DNA of 64,000 nt, from assembly GCA_005656395.1 (NCBI GenBank), contig SRSI01000077.1, forward strand, positions 868,001-932,000. The letters are read 5' to 3'. Below are positions 11,805 through 25,400 of this stretch, piece after piece; position 1 is the stretch's first letter; each line of letters opens with the position of its first letter. The notes beneath the pieces are model-generated. The model was not told the DNA's origin, searched no databases, and was given only the letters and a program-made list of their open reading frames with translations. This DNA comes from Strongyloides papillosus. Its lineage: Eukaryota > Nematoda > Chromadorea > Rhabditida > Strongyloididae. A program made the position numbers and the translations under genes.

Positions 11805-12356
11805 TTATTCTCTGTGTATTAAAACAAAAAGACCTAGTACACCCAGTACCGCATATTTTAATTGTGGATAGTCATTCATTATAATTGTTATCATACCAAT
11901 ATAAGGAATATAACCATGAGGTTGACCAACAACATCTGCCTGTTTCAACCAATTTTGTCCAGGTAAGTAGAGACCACGATCATCTACTTGGTTGTTGTCT
12001 CCTTTTGTTAGAAATTTAAGATCATCAACATTATTTCCATGAACTTTGATAACTCTATGAACTATAGGAATATCTCTTCCTTCTATCTTAAATACTGTCA
12101 CATCACCAACTTCAATAGGCTTTTTTCTGTCATAATATAGTGTTAGTAAATCCCCCCTAAAGTATGCTGGTTCCATAGAACCAGAAAGTACTACAACAAT
12201 AGGACTTTCACTTCCAGTTATGACCATTAATCCCTTCCATATCATAAGAGCTGTAGATACAATCATACCAAAGTTAAGAACCTGGTATATCAGTTGACGT
12301 CCATCCATACGTCTAACTTCATCAAACAAGGCAGACTCGAATATTTGTTTAAACAT
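11805..12356 (-). CDS. SEC11: Signal peptidase complex catalytic subunit SEC11
   Basis: A single exon of 183 residues, typical for SEC11. One N-terminal membrane anchor (about residues 25-45) is followed by the catalytic boxes: the Ser in [15 protein letters not shown], the His in [10 protein letters not shown], and the Asp pair in [16 protein letters not shown]. It uses the Ser-His-Asp arrangement of ER signal peptidases and cleaves signal peptides in the ER lumen. A ttttttag acceptor ends one base before the ATG. RPB7 lies 165 bp upstream on the same strand, so the two genes are probably co-transcribed. Confidence 0.97.
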   Translation of the reverse strand: MFKQIFESALFDEVRRMDGRQLIYQVLNFGMIVSTALMIWKGLMVITGSESPIVVVLSGSMEPAYFRGDLLTLYYDRKKPIEVGDVTVFKIEGRDIPIVHRVIKVHGNNVDDLKFLTKGDNNQVDDRGLYLPGQNWLKQADVVGQPHGYIPYIGMITIIMNDYPQLKYAVLGVLGLFVLIHRE

Positions 12357-12357
12357 C

Positions 12358-12367
12358 CTAAAAAAAT
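12358..12367 (-). promoter_or_regulatory. Candidate spliced-leader acceptor for SEC11
   Basis: The minus strand reads a T-run ending in AG at 12359-12358, then G and ATG. A strong 3' splice site one base before a start codon, within 165 bp of an upstream gene on the same strand, is the hallmark of trans-splicing in a nematode operon. Confidence 0.6.
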
Positions 12368-12521
12368 ATCATTAACAAACCACATACATAATATAACTTC
12401 ATATCGATATAAACGATATTTCAATGAGTAGTAATAATCTAAGAAAAAAAATTCACTATATACATAAAGATCAAATAAAGAGAGAATAGGAAAAAAAATC
12501 AAAGAAAAAATTTTTAAGTAA

Positions 12522-13092
12522 TTATTCTGTTGAAACTAAACCGAGATAGTCATCCATTAGTGTGCCAATAGCAAAAATATCAGAAGCATCAACACGAGTA
12601 CCAATAAGTTTAACTCGTATTTCATCGTCAATTTTTATTACAATAGTTTCGTCATCGTTTTTAAAACATGGAATATCATTGATAGTGTCAAACTTAAGAT
12701 CTTGAGGAATACAATGTTGCGAAATAAAAACAGATAGTGGTCCAATTTCACAGAAAATTCCAACTTTATTAATTTGTGTAACAATGGCATCCATCACCTG
12801 ATTTTTGAATGGACGGAAGACAATGGCTTTGTACTTGACAAAATATGTAACAAATCCACGTCCTTAAATTTCAAATTATATATGATTAAAATAACAAAGA
12901 AAACTAACCTGGCTGAATCATACCATGTCCAATTGAATCTATTGTAGTAACAGCAATAACAAAACCATGTTTCCCTGTACATGTTCCTTCAACTTCATTA
13001 AAAAGTTTCTGTTTGACAGTATCCATTAGGTTTGGTCCAAAATATTTTGGATGCAATGAAATTTCGTGTTCCAATGTGAGATGGAAGAACAT
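12522..13092 (-). CDS. RPB7: RNA polymerase II subunit RPB7
   Basis: Exons 13092-12909 and 12862-12522 join in phase 1 to give 174 residues; the family is 171-172 long. The N-terminal tip domain ([19 protein letters not shown]) is followed by the conserved junction [20 protein letters not shown] and a C-terminal OB/S1 domain ending [17 protein letters not shown]. With RPB4 it forms the Pol II stalk that binds nascent RNA and initiation factors. A ttttag acceptor lies about 45 nt upstream of the ATG. It is the upstream partner of SEC11 and is divergent from midasin. Confidence 0.98.
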
Positions 13093-13458
13093 AATTGAAT
13101 GAGGTGGAATACAGCACTACTCTCCCTCAAGTATCTTCTAAAAATAAAAAAGCCATAATACAATGTTTAACTTAAAGTAACAATTAAATCCTGTTATTCC
13201 ACATAAAAGATTTTTCCTTGCATCATACAAAAAAAAGGTTAAAAAACGATACACAGTCCCGAATGAATTGGCGACATAGAATAAAAAAATTATAAACGCG
13301 TGTATTAACAAATAAAGTACATATCATACCAATTAGTAGGTAGGACATTATACCAATAAATTTAATTTGAAAATAATTTTTTTTTAACATTCATAGAGTT
13401 ATTCTATATTTTTAGTCCATTTTAAATACTTTTTAATTTAAATTTTGCTTTTGTAGGT
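13093..13458. other. Divergent intergenic region between RPB7 and midasin
   Basis: A 366-bp region shared by two divergent housekeeping genes. It contains a ttttag acceptor for RPB7 near 13139 on the minus strand and a ttttgtag acceptor at 13449-13456 just before the midasin ATG. No other motif was recognised. Confidence 0.5.
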
Positions 13459-16400
13459 ATGGTTGCAGATAAAAAAAAACGGAAATATTCTAAAACCAAT
13501 AAAACAATAACAGAAAATGATGAAGATTCAATTGATATCAAAATTCCTAAGATTACATCACCTGTAAATCGTTCTTGTGTGAAGTCAAAGATTATTACGT
13601 TATTGAAACAAAAATCTTTGGTTATTATAGAAGGTCCTATTGGTTGTGGTAAAACTACATTAGTAAAAGAAATTTCTAATGACTTGAAAATTAACTGTAA
13701 TGTTTTTCAAATGTCAGATCAAGTAGATTCTAAAGCTTTGTTTGGCTTTTATCATTGTACTGATATTTTGGGAGAGTTTATTTGGAAACCATCAGAGTTT
13801 ACAAAAGCTTTATCAACAGCAACAATAATATTACTTGAGGATCTTGACTTAGCGCCAGTTGATCTCATATCTTCATTAATGGATTTATGCCGTGAAAGGA
13901 CAGTTAAACTAGTTTCTGGCGATGTAATTCAATTAAATGATGAATGTAGAATTATTGCTAGTATGCGTTCTGAAATCTCTGTACCATACGAAATAAACTC
14001 ACTTTTGTCAAGTATACCTTACAGAGTCGAACTTGATCCTTTCACTAATGAAGAATTACTCAATATTATAAATACAAAATACCCGCGATGTATTACAATT
14101 TCAAAACGTATTTTAGAGCTTTTTACTAAAGTTTCAGAGACGTTAAAAATTTTACAACCTCGGGGAAGGCAATTAATATCAAAGTATGTTTTCTTATTTT
14201 CTTGCACATTTATAATTTTTTTTGTTTAGAGATTTATTTTTTGCATGTAAACGTCTTGAAAAAATTACTGGGCTATCGGAAAATGTTAAAGTAATGATGG
14301 AATTAATTGATGTATGGGTATTGTTTGTGGAAAAGAAGGAAATTGTGTTTGAACTAGGGAAATTAATAGCTAGTCATTTAGCTGTTACTGTTGATCAACT
14401 TCACCATGCTTTGAATGTAAGGAAGCCTTCCATTGAAACGTCTAAAAATGGTGTTGTGATTGGACGGGTTTCCATTTCAAAACACAGGGAGCATGTTATC
14501 GGAGCTAAACATTGCTCTTATGGTATGACTAAAGATCTTTGCCAATTGATGGAAAGAATTGCTGTCTGCATTGATAACAAGGAACCAATTTTACTAACAG
14601 GAGAAACTGGAGTTGGGAAAACTTCAGGTATTCAAACAATTGCTATGTATCTAAATGCAAATTTAAAAGTTGTTAACTTATCTCAACATTCAGAATCATC
14701 GGACTTGATTGGTGGATATAAGCCTGTTTCTCCAATGACATTATTACTACCTTTAAGAGAATCGTTTGTTGGACTAATGAAAAAATGTTTTAATATGGAA
14801 AAGAATGAGAGATTTGTTGGTCATTTAGACAAATTGATAGAAAGTAAGAATTTCATTGACAGTCTTAAATTAATTAAAAAAGCTTCTGAAAATGCAATTA
14901 GACAAGGAAAAATGGATATTGAATGGGCCAAGTTAATTTCAAGAGCTGAAAGAATGGAATTGTCTTTGGAATCATCTGCTTTTCCTTTTGCCTACATAAA
15001 AGGAATAGTTTCTGAAGCAGCTGAAAAAGGAGATTGGTTGCTAGTTGATGAAATTAACCTTAGTTCTTCTGAATGTCTTGATGCTATTATTCATATTTTG
15101 GATCAAACATCAGTATTACATAAGGATTTTAGACTTTTTGCGTGTATGAATCCAGCTACTGATGAAGGAAAAAGGAATTTACCTACTGGAGTAAGATCGA
15201 GATTTACGGAGTTCTTTGTTCACGAAACAACTGAGTCAGAACAATTATGTGAAATTGTAAAAAATTATATTCCCACAATTGCTTTAGAAGATATGAATAA
15301 AATAATAGAATTTTATTCTGAAGTAAGAGTTCAATTTCCAAAGATGTTTTCACTCAGAAGTTTATGTCGTAGTTTATCAGTTGCTGCGGACAATCTTCAT
15401 GGTAATGTGTTATATTCAATTTATGATGCTGTAACAATGGCTTTTACATCCAATTTATCTTTAAGTGAACGTAGCAAAATGACAAAAATCATCGATCATT
15501 TCTTTATTAAAGCAAAGTCTATTGTACTTAAAACTCCAAAAAATACCTCAAAAGATTTCATTAATATTGAGGGATATTTTATTAAAAAAGGATCACTTGA
15601 TATCGGAGAAGATACTCACTATGTTGTTACTCCATCAATAAAAGAGAATCTTCGACAGGTGGGACGACTTGTTAGTTCAGGTAGATTCCCAATTCTTCTT
15701 GAAGGTGAAACTTCTGCTGGAAAAACTTCAATGATATTGTATCTTGCCAAAATTACGGGAAATCGTGTATATAGAATTAATAATCATGAGTATACAGATA
15801 TACAGGAGTACATTGGAAGTTATCTTCCTGATGAAAAAGGAAAATTAAATTTTGTTGAAGGAGTTTTGTTGAAAGCCGTTAAAAATGGTGATTGGGTTAT
15901 ACTTGATGAATTAAATCTTGCGCCATCTGATGTTTTAGAGGCATTAAATAGGTTACTTGATGATAATCGTGAATTGTTTGTCTCTGAATTTAATAAAGCC
16001 TTTAAAGCTCATCCAAACTTTCGTTTGTTTGCAACTCAGAATCCTGTTGGAAGTTATGCAGGAAGAAAAAGGCTTTCCCGAGCATTTTTGAATAGATTTG
16101 TTGTTCTTAGATTTGATCATGCTCCAATGGAAGAGTTGGTTGAAATTATTTGTCATAGATGTAGAATTGCCCCATCATCAGCACAAAAAATGGTTGATGT
16201 ATTAATTGAATTAAGAAGCAGAAGAAGTATAAGTGGTATCTTTTCTGCTAGTGATGGTCTGATGACGTTGAGAGATGTTTTTCGATGGGCAGGAAGATTG
16301 TCTAATAGTGGCGATGAAGGAAAAGATTGGAAACAGTGTCTTGCTGATCATGGATATTTTTTGTTGGCTGGAAGATGTAGAAATGTCAACGACGAAATTG

Positions 16401-19400
16401 TTATTAAAAGTGTACTGGAAAAACATTTAAAAGTTAAAATTGAACCTGAGAAATTATTTAGCATTGATTCCATATTTATGCCAAAACCTATCATTGATTC
16501 AATGACTCAAGATAAAAATGTTATATTGACAGAAGGGATGCGTCGTATGCTTGTTTTATCATACCAAGCCTGGAGAACGAATGAACCCGTCTTACTTGTT
16601 GGTGAAACAGGTTGTGGTAAAACTACATTGTCGCAAATACTTAGTGAGCATCAAATATTGTCTATTAATTGTCATGAAAAAACAGAAACTTCAGATTTCC
16701 TTGGAAGAATACGGCCTTTACCATCTGGAGACTTTGAATGGGTTGATGGAATTGTTGTTCAAGCTATGAAAGAAGGAAAAAGTATTTTAATTGATGAAAT
16801 TTCTCTAGCGGCTGATAGTGTTTTAGAACGTTTAAATCCATTATTGGAACAACAGAGAGCACTTCTTCTAAGTGATGCTGGTGAAAGCGAATTGATTATT
16901 GCAAAAGATGGTTTTCAGATCATTGCTACTATGAACCCAGGCGGAGATTACGGAAAAAAAGAACTTTCAAGAGCTTTAAGAAACAGATTCACAGAAATAT
17001 GGTGTAAATCATCATTTTCAGAAGGAGAATATGAACAAATTGTTGAAAGGAGACTTTCCCATTTGGTTATTTCAAATAAGATTAAAAAAAAAACTTTAAA
17101 GAGTGTCGCGAAAGTAGTTATTCAATTTTTTGTTTATTTTAACAAGAAATATGGCTATGTTCTCAGATTCCCATTTTCCATTCGTGATGTTGTTTCTGCA
17201 TCAGAAATATTTGAAGCTTGTTACAACAAAGAAATTTCAATTGCATCATCAATATATCATTCATTTTCCTCAATTTTGTTTGATTCTTTTGGTGTAATGG
17301 TCTCACAAAGTACTATAGATATAAATGAAATAAAGAATGATTGTTTGAAAGAACTTGAAAGTATTTTGTCTACAAATGGGATTTCAACTGATGGGTTCAA
17401 AGGAGTTTATAGTAACACTATAGTACCAGTGGAAATATCAAAAGATGGTTTATCAATATCACCATTTGAAATATTGTTAGGAAAGTATCCACAAAAAAAT
17501 CCAGGGAAATTTGCTTTTGATGCCCCAACTTGTAATAAGAATGTCTTAAGATTAGCACGTGCCTTATTAATAAACAAACCAGTCATGCTTGAAGGATCTC
17601 CTGGTGCTGGAAAAAGTAGTACGGTCATGGCTCTTGCTTCTGTTACTGGTCACAAATTAATTCGTCTTAATCTTTCTGACCAAACAGATTTATGTGATCT
17701 TTTTGGTAGTGATATACCAGTAACTTTAGAGGATGGAACAACATCTTTCTCCTGGCAGGATGGTCCAGTTTTAAAAGCAATTAAAGAGGGATGTTGGATT
17801 TTGTTAGATGAAATGAATTTAGCTTCACAAAGTGTTCTAGAAGGATTAAATTCATGTTTTGATCATCGAAAAGAATTATTTATTGCAGAATTAAATAAAA
17901 CATTTAACATTGGAGATTCAAACTGTAGATTTTTCGCATGCCAAAATCCTCGTGGACAAGGTGGAGGTAGAAGATCACTTCCTAAATCATTTTTAAACAG
18001 ATTTACTTCGATTTATGTTGACGAGTTGACGACAAACGATTTCAAGATAGTACTACAGAAAAATAATACTAATTTAAGTGAAACATTAATTAGTAACATG
18101 GTACAAATAAATGAAGAAATTTTTAAAAAAATTAAAAGTGGTTGGATTCCTGAAGGTTCACCATATGAATTTAATTTAAGAGATCTTTTAAGGTTGGCTG
18201 ATATTACTAAAGATGAAGATGATATTAACAAAGGATTTGATATTATTTATATTTCAAGAATGAGAAATGAAAATGATAGAAATATAATGAAAGAAATTTT
18301 TTATTCCGTCTTTGGGAAGCCTTTCATACCTCTTGTGCCAGTTATTCGTCTCAATAATGATATAATTTCATTTGGAAATGAATCATTTACGATGGAAGAC
18401 GTTAAATATATTAATTCAAATCAAAATATTTTACTTTCATCACAGTTATCATTACTACAAAAACTTATTACGAATGTTAATATGAATTGGTTAACTCTTT
18501 TGGTTGGTCAAAGTTTTACTGGAAAAAGGACATTAATTGAAATTTTAGCTAGTCTTTATGGAAAAAAATTAAACCACATGAGATTAACGGCTAATACAGA
18601 TGCTTTAGAGCTTTTGGGATCATATGAACATTTATCTGATGCTATAGATTTTATTCAATTGAGAAAAAATTACGTAAATGATATTAGAAAGTTGAATGTT
18701 AATGAGCAACTAATTTTGGAAGCAGAGGAAGCAGAAGATCTTTTACAACTACGACTTAACCTTCAGTGCATCTATTCATTGGATATCAATAATAAAATAA
18801 AAGAAAAATTGTTTAAGTATGATGAAGAATTTTCTAATTCAAATCTTCGTTTTGAATGGAAAAATTCTGTTTTCCTTAATTCATATTTAAATGGTGAATG
18901 GATATTAATTGAAAATGTTAATTGTTGTAGTGGTGCTGTTCTTGATCGTCTTAATACTTGTTTAGAGAATGATGGGGAACTGACACTTCCTGAACATTCT
19001 GCTGAGGGTGATTGTGTCATAAAAGCACATAAAAATTTTAGAGTATTCTTTACCATGAATCCACAGTTTGGAAACCTTTCAAGAGCCATGAGAAATCGTT
19101 CAGTTGAAATGTACATTTTTGAAGATGATGCATGGTGGAATAATTTACAAGATAAACTCAATTTGATATCAGCAAATGACAATAAAAATAATTTTGTTAG
19201 AGAAATTGTCTATGATAATGACTTAAAGCATATGAAAGCTAAAGATATTTTAAATTTTATCGCCTTAAATGGTAATGTTTATAGTAATAAGCAAGAAGAT
19301 GACATGGATACAATTGTATTGACAAAAACAGACATTTTGAAATATCCCAAAGTCTGTGAAGTGAATAGCCAAAATCTTCCTGTATGGATTGCTAATGTGT

Positions 19401-22400
19401 GGAAATTTGCAGCTAAAGATGACCATATAAGTGGTATATTGTGGTATCTATTTTCTTGTGATGAAAAAAATATTAAAGACTTTAAGGAACTTATTTTTAA
19501 TTTATTTAATAATGTTAGCAGAAATACAGTTAAACTCCTACTTGATCATTTTACATCACTTCAAGGATACAATGACGATAGAATATTTTCTTTATCATGG
19601 AAAAATAATCCAAAATTTGACAGAGTTTTAGATGATTTTTCACTTGAAGCTTTTTCTATATGGTGCCATCATATAATTCAAGATATTCCCACTTCAGAAG
19701 ATTCCTTTTACAATATGAGTATTAAAGCAAACAAAGGACAAATTGATGTAAAAAAAGTATCATCTCCAATAATTCTTTATATCGCTTCATTTATCGATGA
19801 AATATCTAGATTTGTCATTTCTAAACATCGTGGAGAAAAAAGTTTTACTGAATACATTGATCTTTTTACGAAGATAATCCTTTTTGTCAAATATACATAT
19901 GATAGTAAATCTGATGTTTTTGGACTATGGCCTATACAAATTGTATGGGAAAATATAAATCACAATTATTTAGTTAGTCTAACAAAGAATAATATGAATT
20001 TATATAGACTTCATTCCCGTATTAATAAATATTGGTCTCAGGAAGACAGAAATCAAGTAACATCCTTCAATGATACACGTAAAGCTTTTGATTTTTGTAC
20101 ACCGTTTGAGGAGGATACTGAAAATTTAAAGAATACTTCACTAGCTCTAAATTATGCTGAAGCTCAAATACAAATGAAACTTGATGATTTATCTAGAGGT
20201 AGTACATTGGAGCAATCATTAGATATGATAAATAATGTAACTTATTTCCGTAAATTAGTCAAATCAACTGATATAGAATGTTCAGTATTTCCTGGTGTTT
20301 TGTTTGCTCAAAGTATTGAATGGAATAACGAGATTGATGAAAGAATATTTTATCTACTTTCATTTTTAAATTCTTCATCAGCTGTTGGAGATTTTATATT
20401 TGCTAGAAAAAATATTGATCTTGTTGATACCCCAATAATAAGTGAACTGATTTCAAATGTTTGGAGAAATTTAAAATTTAACAACTCATTTGTTGAGATA
20501 ACATTAAAAGACTTTGGTAAAGCAATGTCAAATATTAAGGATTTCTACAAACATTTATGGTGTTATGGACGTAAATATACTAAAATATCTGAAGAAATAA
20601 AAAATGAATTAATTGACATATTTAAATTTTATCACTCTAGATCAACAAATGACATGAAGGCACAGTATTATGATTTATTACTAAGTGATATTCAATCCAC
20701 TAGTAATTCAGATGATTTCTGGAATGGTATTTTAAAATTAGGATTAAATCTGTTAAAATCATTTACTCCTCCGATTTGTCTTATTGATCCTTTATTATAC
20801 GACAAAATTCTATCTGAAGTTTGGGAAGCGCAATTAGATTTGACTTCTAGATTGGTTAACGTTTTTTACAATTATCTTCAAGTTACATCTAACTTCACAA
20901 ATACAAACATATTTAAATTTACTGAATTTCCACTTCTACATTGTTTTATTACTACAAATGAATGTATAACAGAAAAACTATGCAATATAGATATGACTCA
21001 AAAATTCTATCGTCCAAACTATACTGTTTTTGAATCTATGAAAAGGGAACTTATTAATTTTACAAGTCTCGTAGAAGAACGATATACAATTATTGCAAAC
21101 AATCTGATTGATAATACATGGCAAGATTTATCTACTGCCAGTTTAAAAATGCTCAAAAATCAAATAGACTCTTTTATTTTAAATGTTTCTGGATTTTTTA
21201 ATATTTGCCAAAGTTATTTTTCTCTCCCTGATATAGTAATTCCATATCTTACTGCATTGAATGTCTTTACATTATCAGCAAATATTTATTCTAGAAAAAT
21301 AGAATGCTATTTGAATAATTTAATAATTAGTGTTGAATCAAAAATTCCAAGAGATATAAATATTCATGAACTAATTAGGACACAAAATTTAAATGATTCG
21401 GTAAGGAAATGGATGATTTCTTCTCATTCTTTTCTTCCAATTCAATTTCAATATCGTTTTGTTTTGAATACAATAAAAGTACCTCATACTTTTAATAAAA
21501 CACCTTTAGATTGGGTATTTAAAAAGTGGAAACTCTGGCATGATAAGAATACTGAAAAGAAAAAGAAATTATTTGTTTATAAACAAAGAGAGATTGAAGA
21601 AGGCTGTGAAGATCCAATAGATGAAGAAGAAGTAGATTTAAAAGATCTTCTTCCGGATTATTCAGATGAAACTTTTATTGAAGATACTATAGCTCTCTCT
21701 TCAGAAGCTTTGATTCATGAACCTTTGTTAACGAATCAACAAATGCATGAGTTACTTTATGCTTTTATTGACAAAGAAATTGACTACAAAACACCAGAAG
21801 CCGATAATCTTTATCTTCCTGCTTTATACTTAACAAATCATTTAATATCTAGTGGAAGATTAAATTTAAATGATGAAGAAACAACTATAGATGGCCATTT
21901 AATTGCTCTTAATAAAATGATCAAAAAAGTTGAAATGAAAAGAGAAAGTGTTAGTATTGATACAAAAAGTTTTAATGTTTATCATGAAAATATTCCAAAA
22001 GAAGTTTTTGAATCAACAAAACTTGTTAGAAATCTTGAAACACGTATTTTGGAACTAAAAAGCGAATATGAAGATAATTCTATACTAAATGATATATTAG
22101 AATGTATAGATAAATACTTTAATTGTTCATCAAATCTACCTCTTATGCTTTTAGCTGCACGTGTAGAAAGGGTACTTACAGAATGTGAAAATTGGCAGCA
22201 GATTGCTGATCGTGCTCATTCTATTCTTTATCATACAGAACCACTGAAAAAGCTTTTACTTGAATGGAAAAAGATGGAGATTTTATGTTGGAAAGATATT
22301 TTAAAGAGAGTTTATTATGAAAATAATCAGCTAACATTATTAGGAAGTTTTCCTTTGATTGAAAGTTTTTATGATTGTCTTAATTTGGAAGATGATGAAA

Positions 22401-25400
22401 ATAGTACTAAAAATCTTTTGGCTATGCTTATCGAGTGGCTATATAATTCGACACTTACAGATTTTGGTTCTCGACTTCAAAGTGCCCTTATCATGGCTAA
22501 ATGGATAGAGTTTTATATCAGTAATAATGATATTGGCGATAGAAAAAAGTATTATGAAAATTTGGTTAAAAGTATAAGATCAGTTTATAAGCACTTAAAT
22601 CAATTTGAGGAAAAGATAGCTAGCAAATTAAGCGATGCTACATGTAAAATTGAAAATGAATTAAAAGAATTTGTTGATGTTATTAAATTTACCGATCTTA
22701 ATTTGTGGAGTGTAAAAGAAAGTACAAAGAAAGCACATAGTCAATTATTTAACATTGTCAAACACTATAAATTTTATTGTACTCAATCGATTTCTGAAGT
22801 TTTGGAAGTTCCAATAGAACCTGACTATGATGATTTGATTGAAACAGAATTTGAGTTACCAAAAAATAATATTTCCCAAGTACTTGTAAAAGAATCTAAA
22901 ACTATGAAATCAATGTTAGAAAATTTAATAAATATAACAAATCGTGATCAAATGACAGATATTATTGGATTAGTTATTCAATGTGATAAATTAATAAAAA
23001 CCCCAATTGTATATGAAGGAACTGATGAAGAGAAAGAAAAGCAACAAGGTCGAGCTCAATTTGATCGTCAAAAAGTTTTTTCATTACTTATTAAAAAATG
23101 TAATACCATTGGATTGAATAGTAGAAAGGGTATGACAATAGTCTCAGAAAAATTAACTATTAACACTGTTATGGAAGTTGAATTAAAATATCTCAATGAT
23201 GTTACGATAATTGAAAAACTTTTACGTCATGGGGCTGCATCTAGAAATGCGTTACTAAAGCATACAACAAAGCCTAATGATCAAATAACCCCATCAGTTT
23301 TAAGTCATATAAAAGGTATTACCAATTATTGCTTATTTTGGGCATATAATGCTTCAACCACTGCTGATAGTATTGGGAAAGTTAAATGTGATTTACAAAT
23401 TATTGATAAATTTTTAAAACAAAGTAAAGAAAATTACAAATTAGATAGTAAAAACTTCCACCATCAGAACTTTTCAAAGAATATAAGTAATGTCTTTAAA
23501 TTTTTCCCACAATTAAATACATCTATCACAAATTTGGTTGACATAATACAAAGTGCTCCAGAGAATGAAATGAATACTATTTTCGATGAAGATATTGAAA
23601 ATTCTATCGATGGATTACATAAAAAACATACACAATATAAGTCTATTCTGGATCACGCTAAAAATTGTAAAAGTTTAGTAGGTGAATTAGAAACATTTAT
23701 CAGGAACAAAATTAGCAACATGGTTGAATTTCAAATTTGGGACATTAATGAAGTAACTAGAATTAATGAAACAGTTTATAGAAAATGTCAAGAAATAATA
23801 AAAATATCTGAAAAACTTGTGCCATGGACTCCAAAATATGTAGAAGAAATACATTTTCTCTGTAATAAGATAATTAGTGAATTGAAGGATCTTGATGTAG
23901 TTCCAATTTTTGAGAAAGAAACAACATTTAACGGAAAAGAAGATGTTCTTTTGTGTCTACAGAAAATGTACAAAATAATTGATGAACAAATGTTTGATGA
24001 TTGTAGGAAATATAATCATAATCCTATAGATGATATGAAGCGAATTCTTGAAGGTGTCGCTGTTATAAATGTTCCTGTTCAAAAGTTCCTTTTATTGGTT
24101 ACCAAAATTAGTCAAAATTATGTATATGATGAAGAGTTTCTAAAAAATGCTGTTGATGCCTGTGACTTTTTAACTAAAGTTTACAGTTACTTTGATTCTA
24201 TCGTTTGTCAATTTTTGAAAGATATTCTTTTGTTCTATGTTTATTTTGAAAATTTTTCTTACACACTATTAGAAAAAGGATTTGTTAATTCTATACCAAA
24301 GTCCGAAGATGGTCAGACCAGCGATGGAAAAGAACTTAGTGGTGGAGAAAATGCCGGAATGGGAGAAGGTGAAGGAGAAAATGATGTTTCTGATCAAATT
24401 GATAATATGGGACAAGTTGAAGGCTTACAAGGTGAAAACGAAAAACAACCCGATAATGTTCCAGAAAAACAAAAAGATAATGAGAAACCAATTGAAATGG
24501 ATGAAGATTTTGCAGCCGATCTCGAAGATTTAGATATAGAAGAAAATGATGAATCGGGTGATAATAATGATGAAAAGGAGGGTAATGATAAAGAACCAGA
24601 TATAGATTGGAATAAAGGTGATATTGATGAGGAAGATGAAAAACAATTAGATCCCGAAATATGGGATAAAGAAGAAAATGACGATATGAATATTGATCAA
24701 GGAACTGAAGGCGCTAAAGATGAAACAGAAGAACTTGGTGCCAAAGATAATGATACGCCAGTCACTGAAGACAAAGATGAAATGAAACCTGGAGATGAGA
24801 ACGAAGAGAGTGAAAATGATGAAGAGGAAACTAAAGACAATGAGAAAGACGACGGAAATACAGATGATGAAGAGCATCTTGAAAATGTAAATACTTGTGA
24901 CGTTGATAATGAAAGTGATGCCGATGATGATAGAGATATTGGAGATGATTCTGAACAAATAGACGAAGCAAGAAATGAAAATCAAGAAGACCCAATGAAT
25001 GCTTCTGATATTGAAGAAAATAATGAAGAAAATACTGTTGAAGAGTTACCACCTGAATTAGAAGTAGTTAATGATGGTACTCAAGCAAATGATGACGGCG
25101 AGAAAGTTGATGATAGTGAGACACACAATGTTGGTCAAGATAATTCAGATAATCCAACTGAGAATATTCAAAATGAATCTAAAGAAGCTGAGGAAGTTCA
25201 AATAGAGAAAGAAAATACCGAAGGAGCTTCTAATGAAAACAATCAATCAGAAATTGCTGAAAATGCATCAGAAAAGGATATTTCAAAGTCCAAAAACACT
25301 AAAGAAAAAAAAGAAGTTACAGAAGAATTTTCTGAAAAGGAGAAGTCTGAGAAAGAGAACTTAAATAAAGAGTTAGCTGATAATTGTAGCGAGGTCGATG

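Noticed and set aside
18670..18682. Second bZIP-like site (attacgtaaat)
   Set aside because: It lies inside the midasin coding sequence and misses the last consensus base, so it is probably chance.
24647..25052. Long minus-strand frames opposite the midasin acidic region
   Set aside because: GAT/GAA repeats on the coding strand read as Ile/Phe/Ser on the other strand, so the frames are compositional artefacts.
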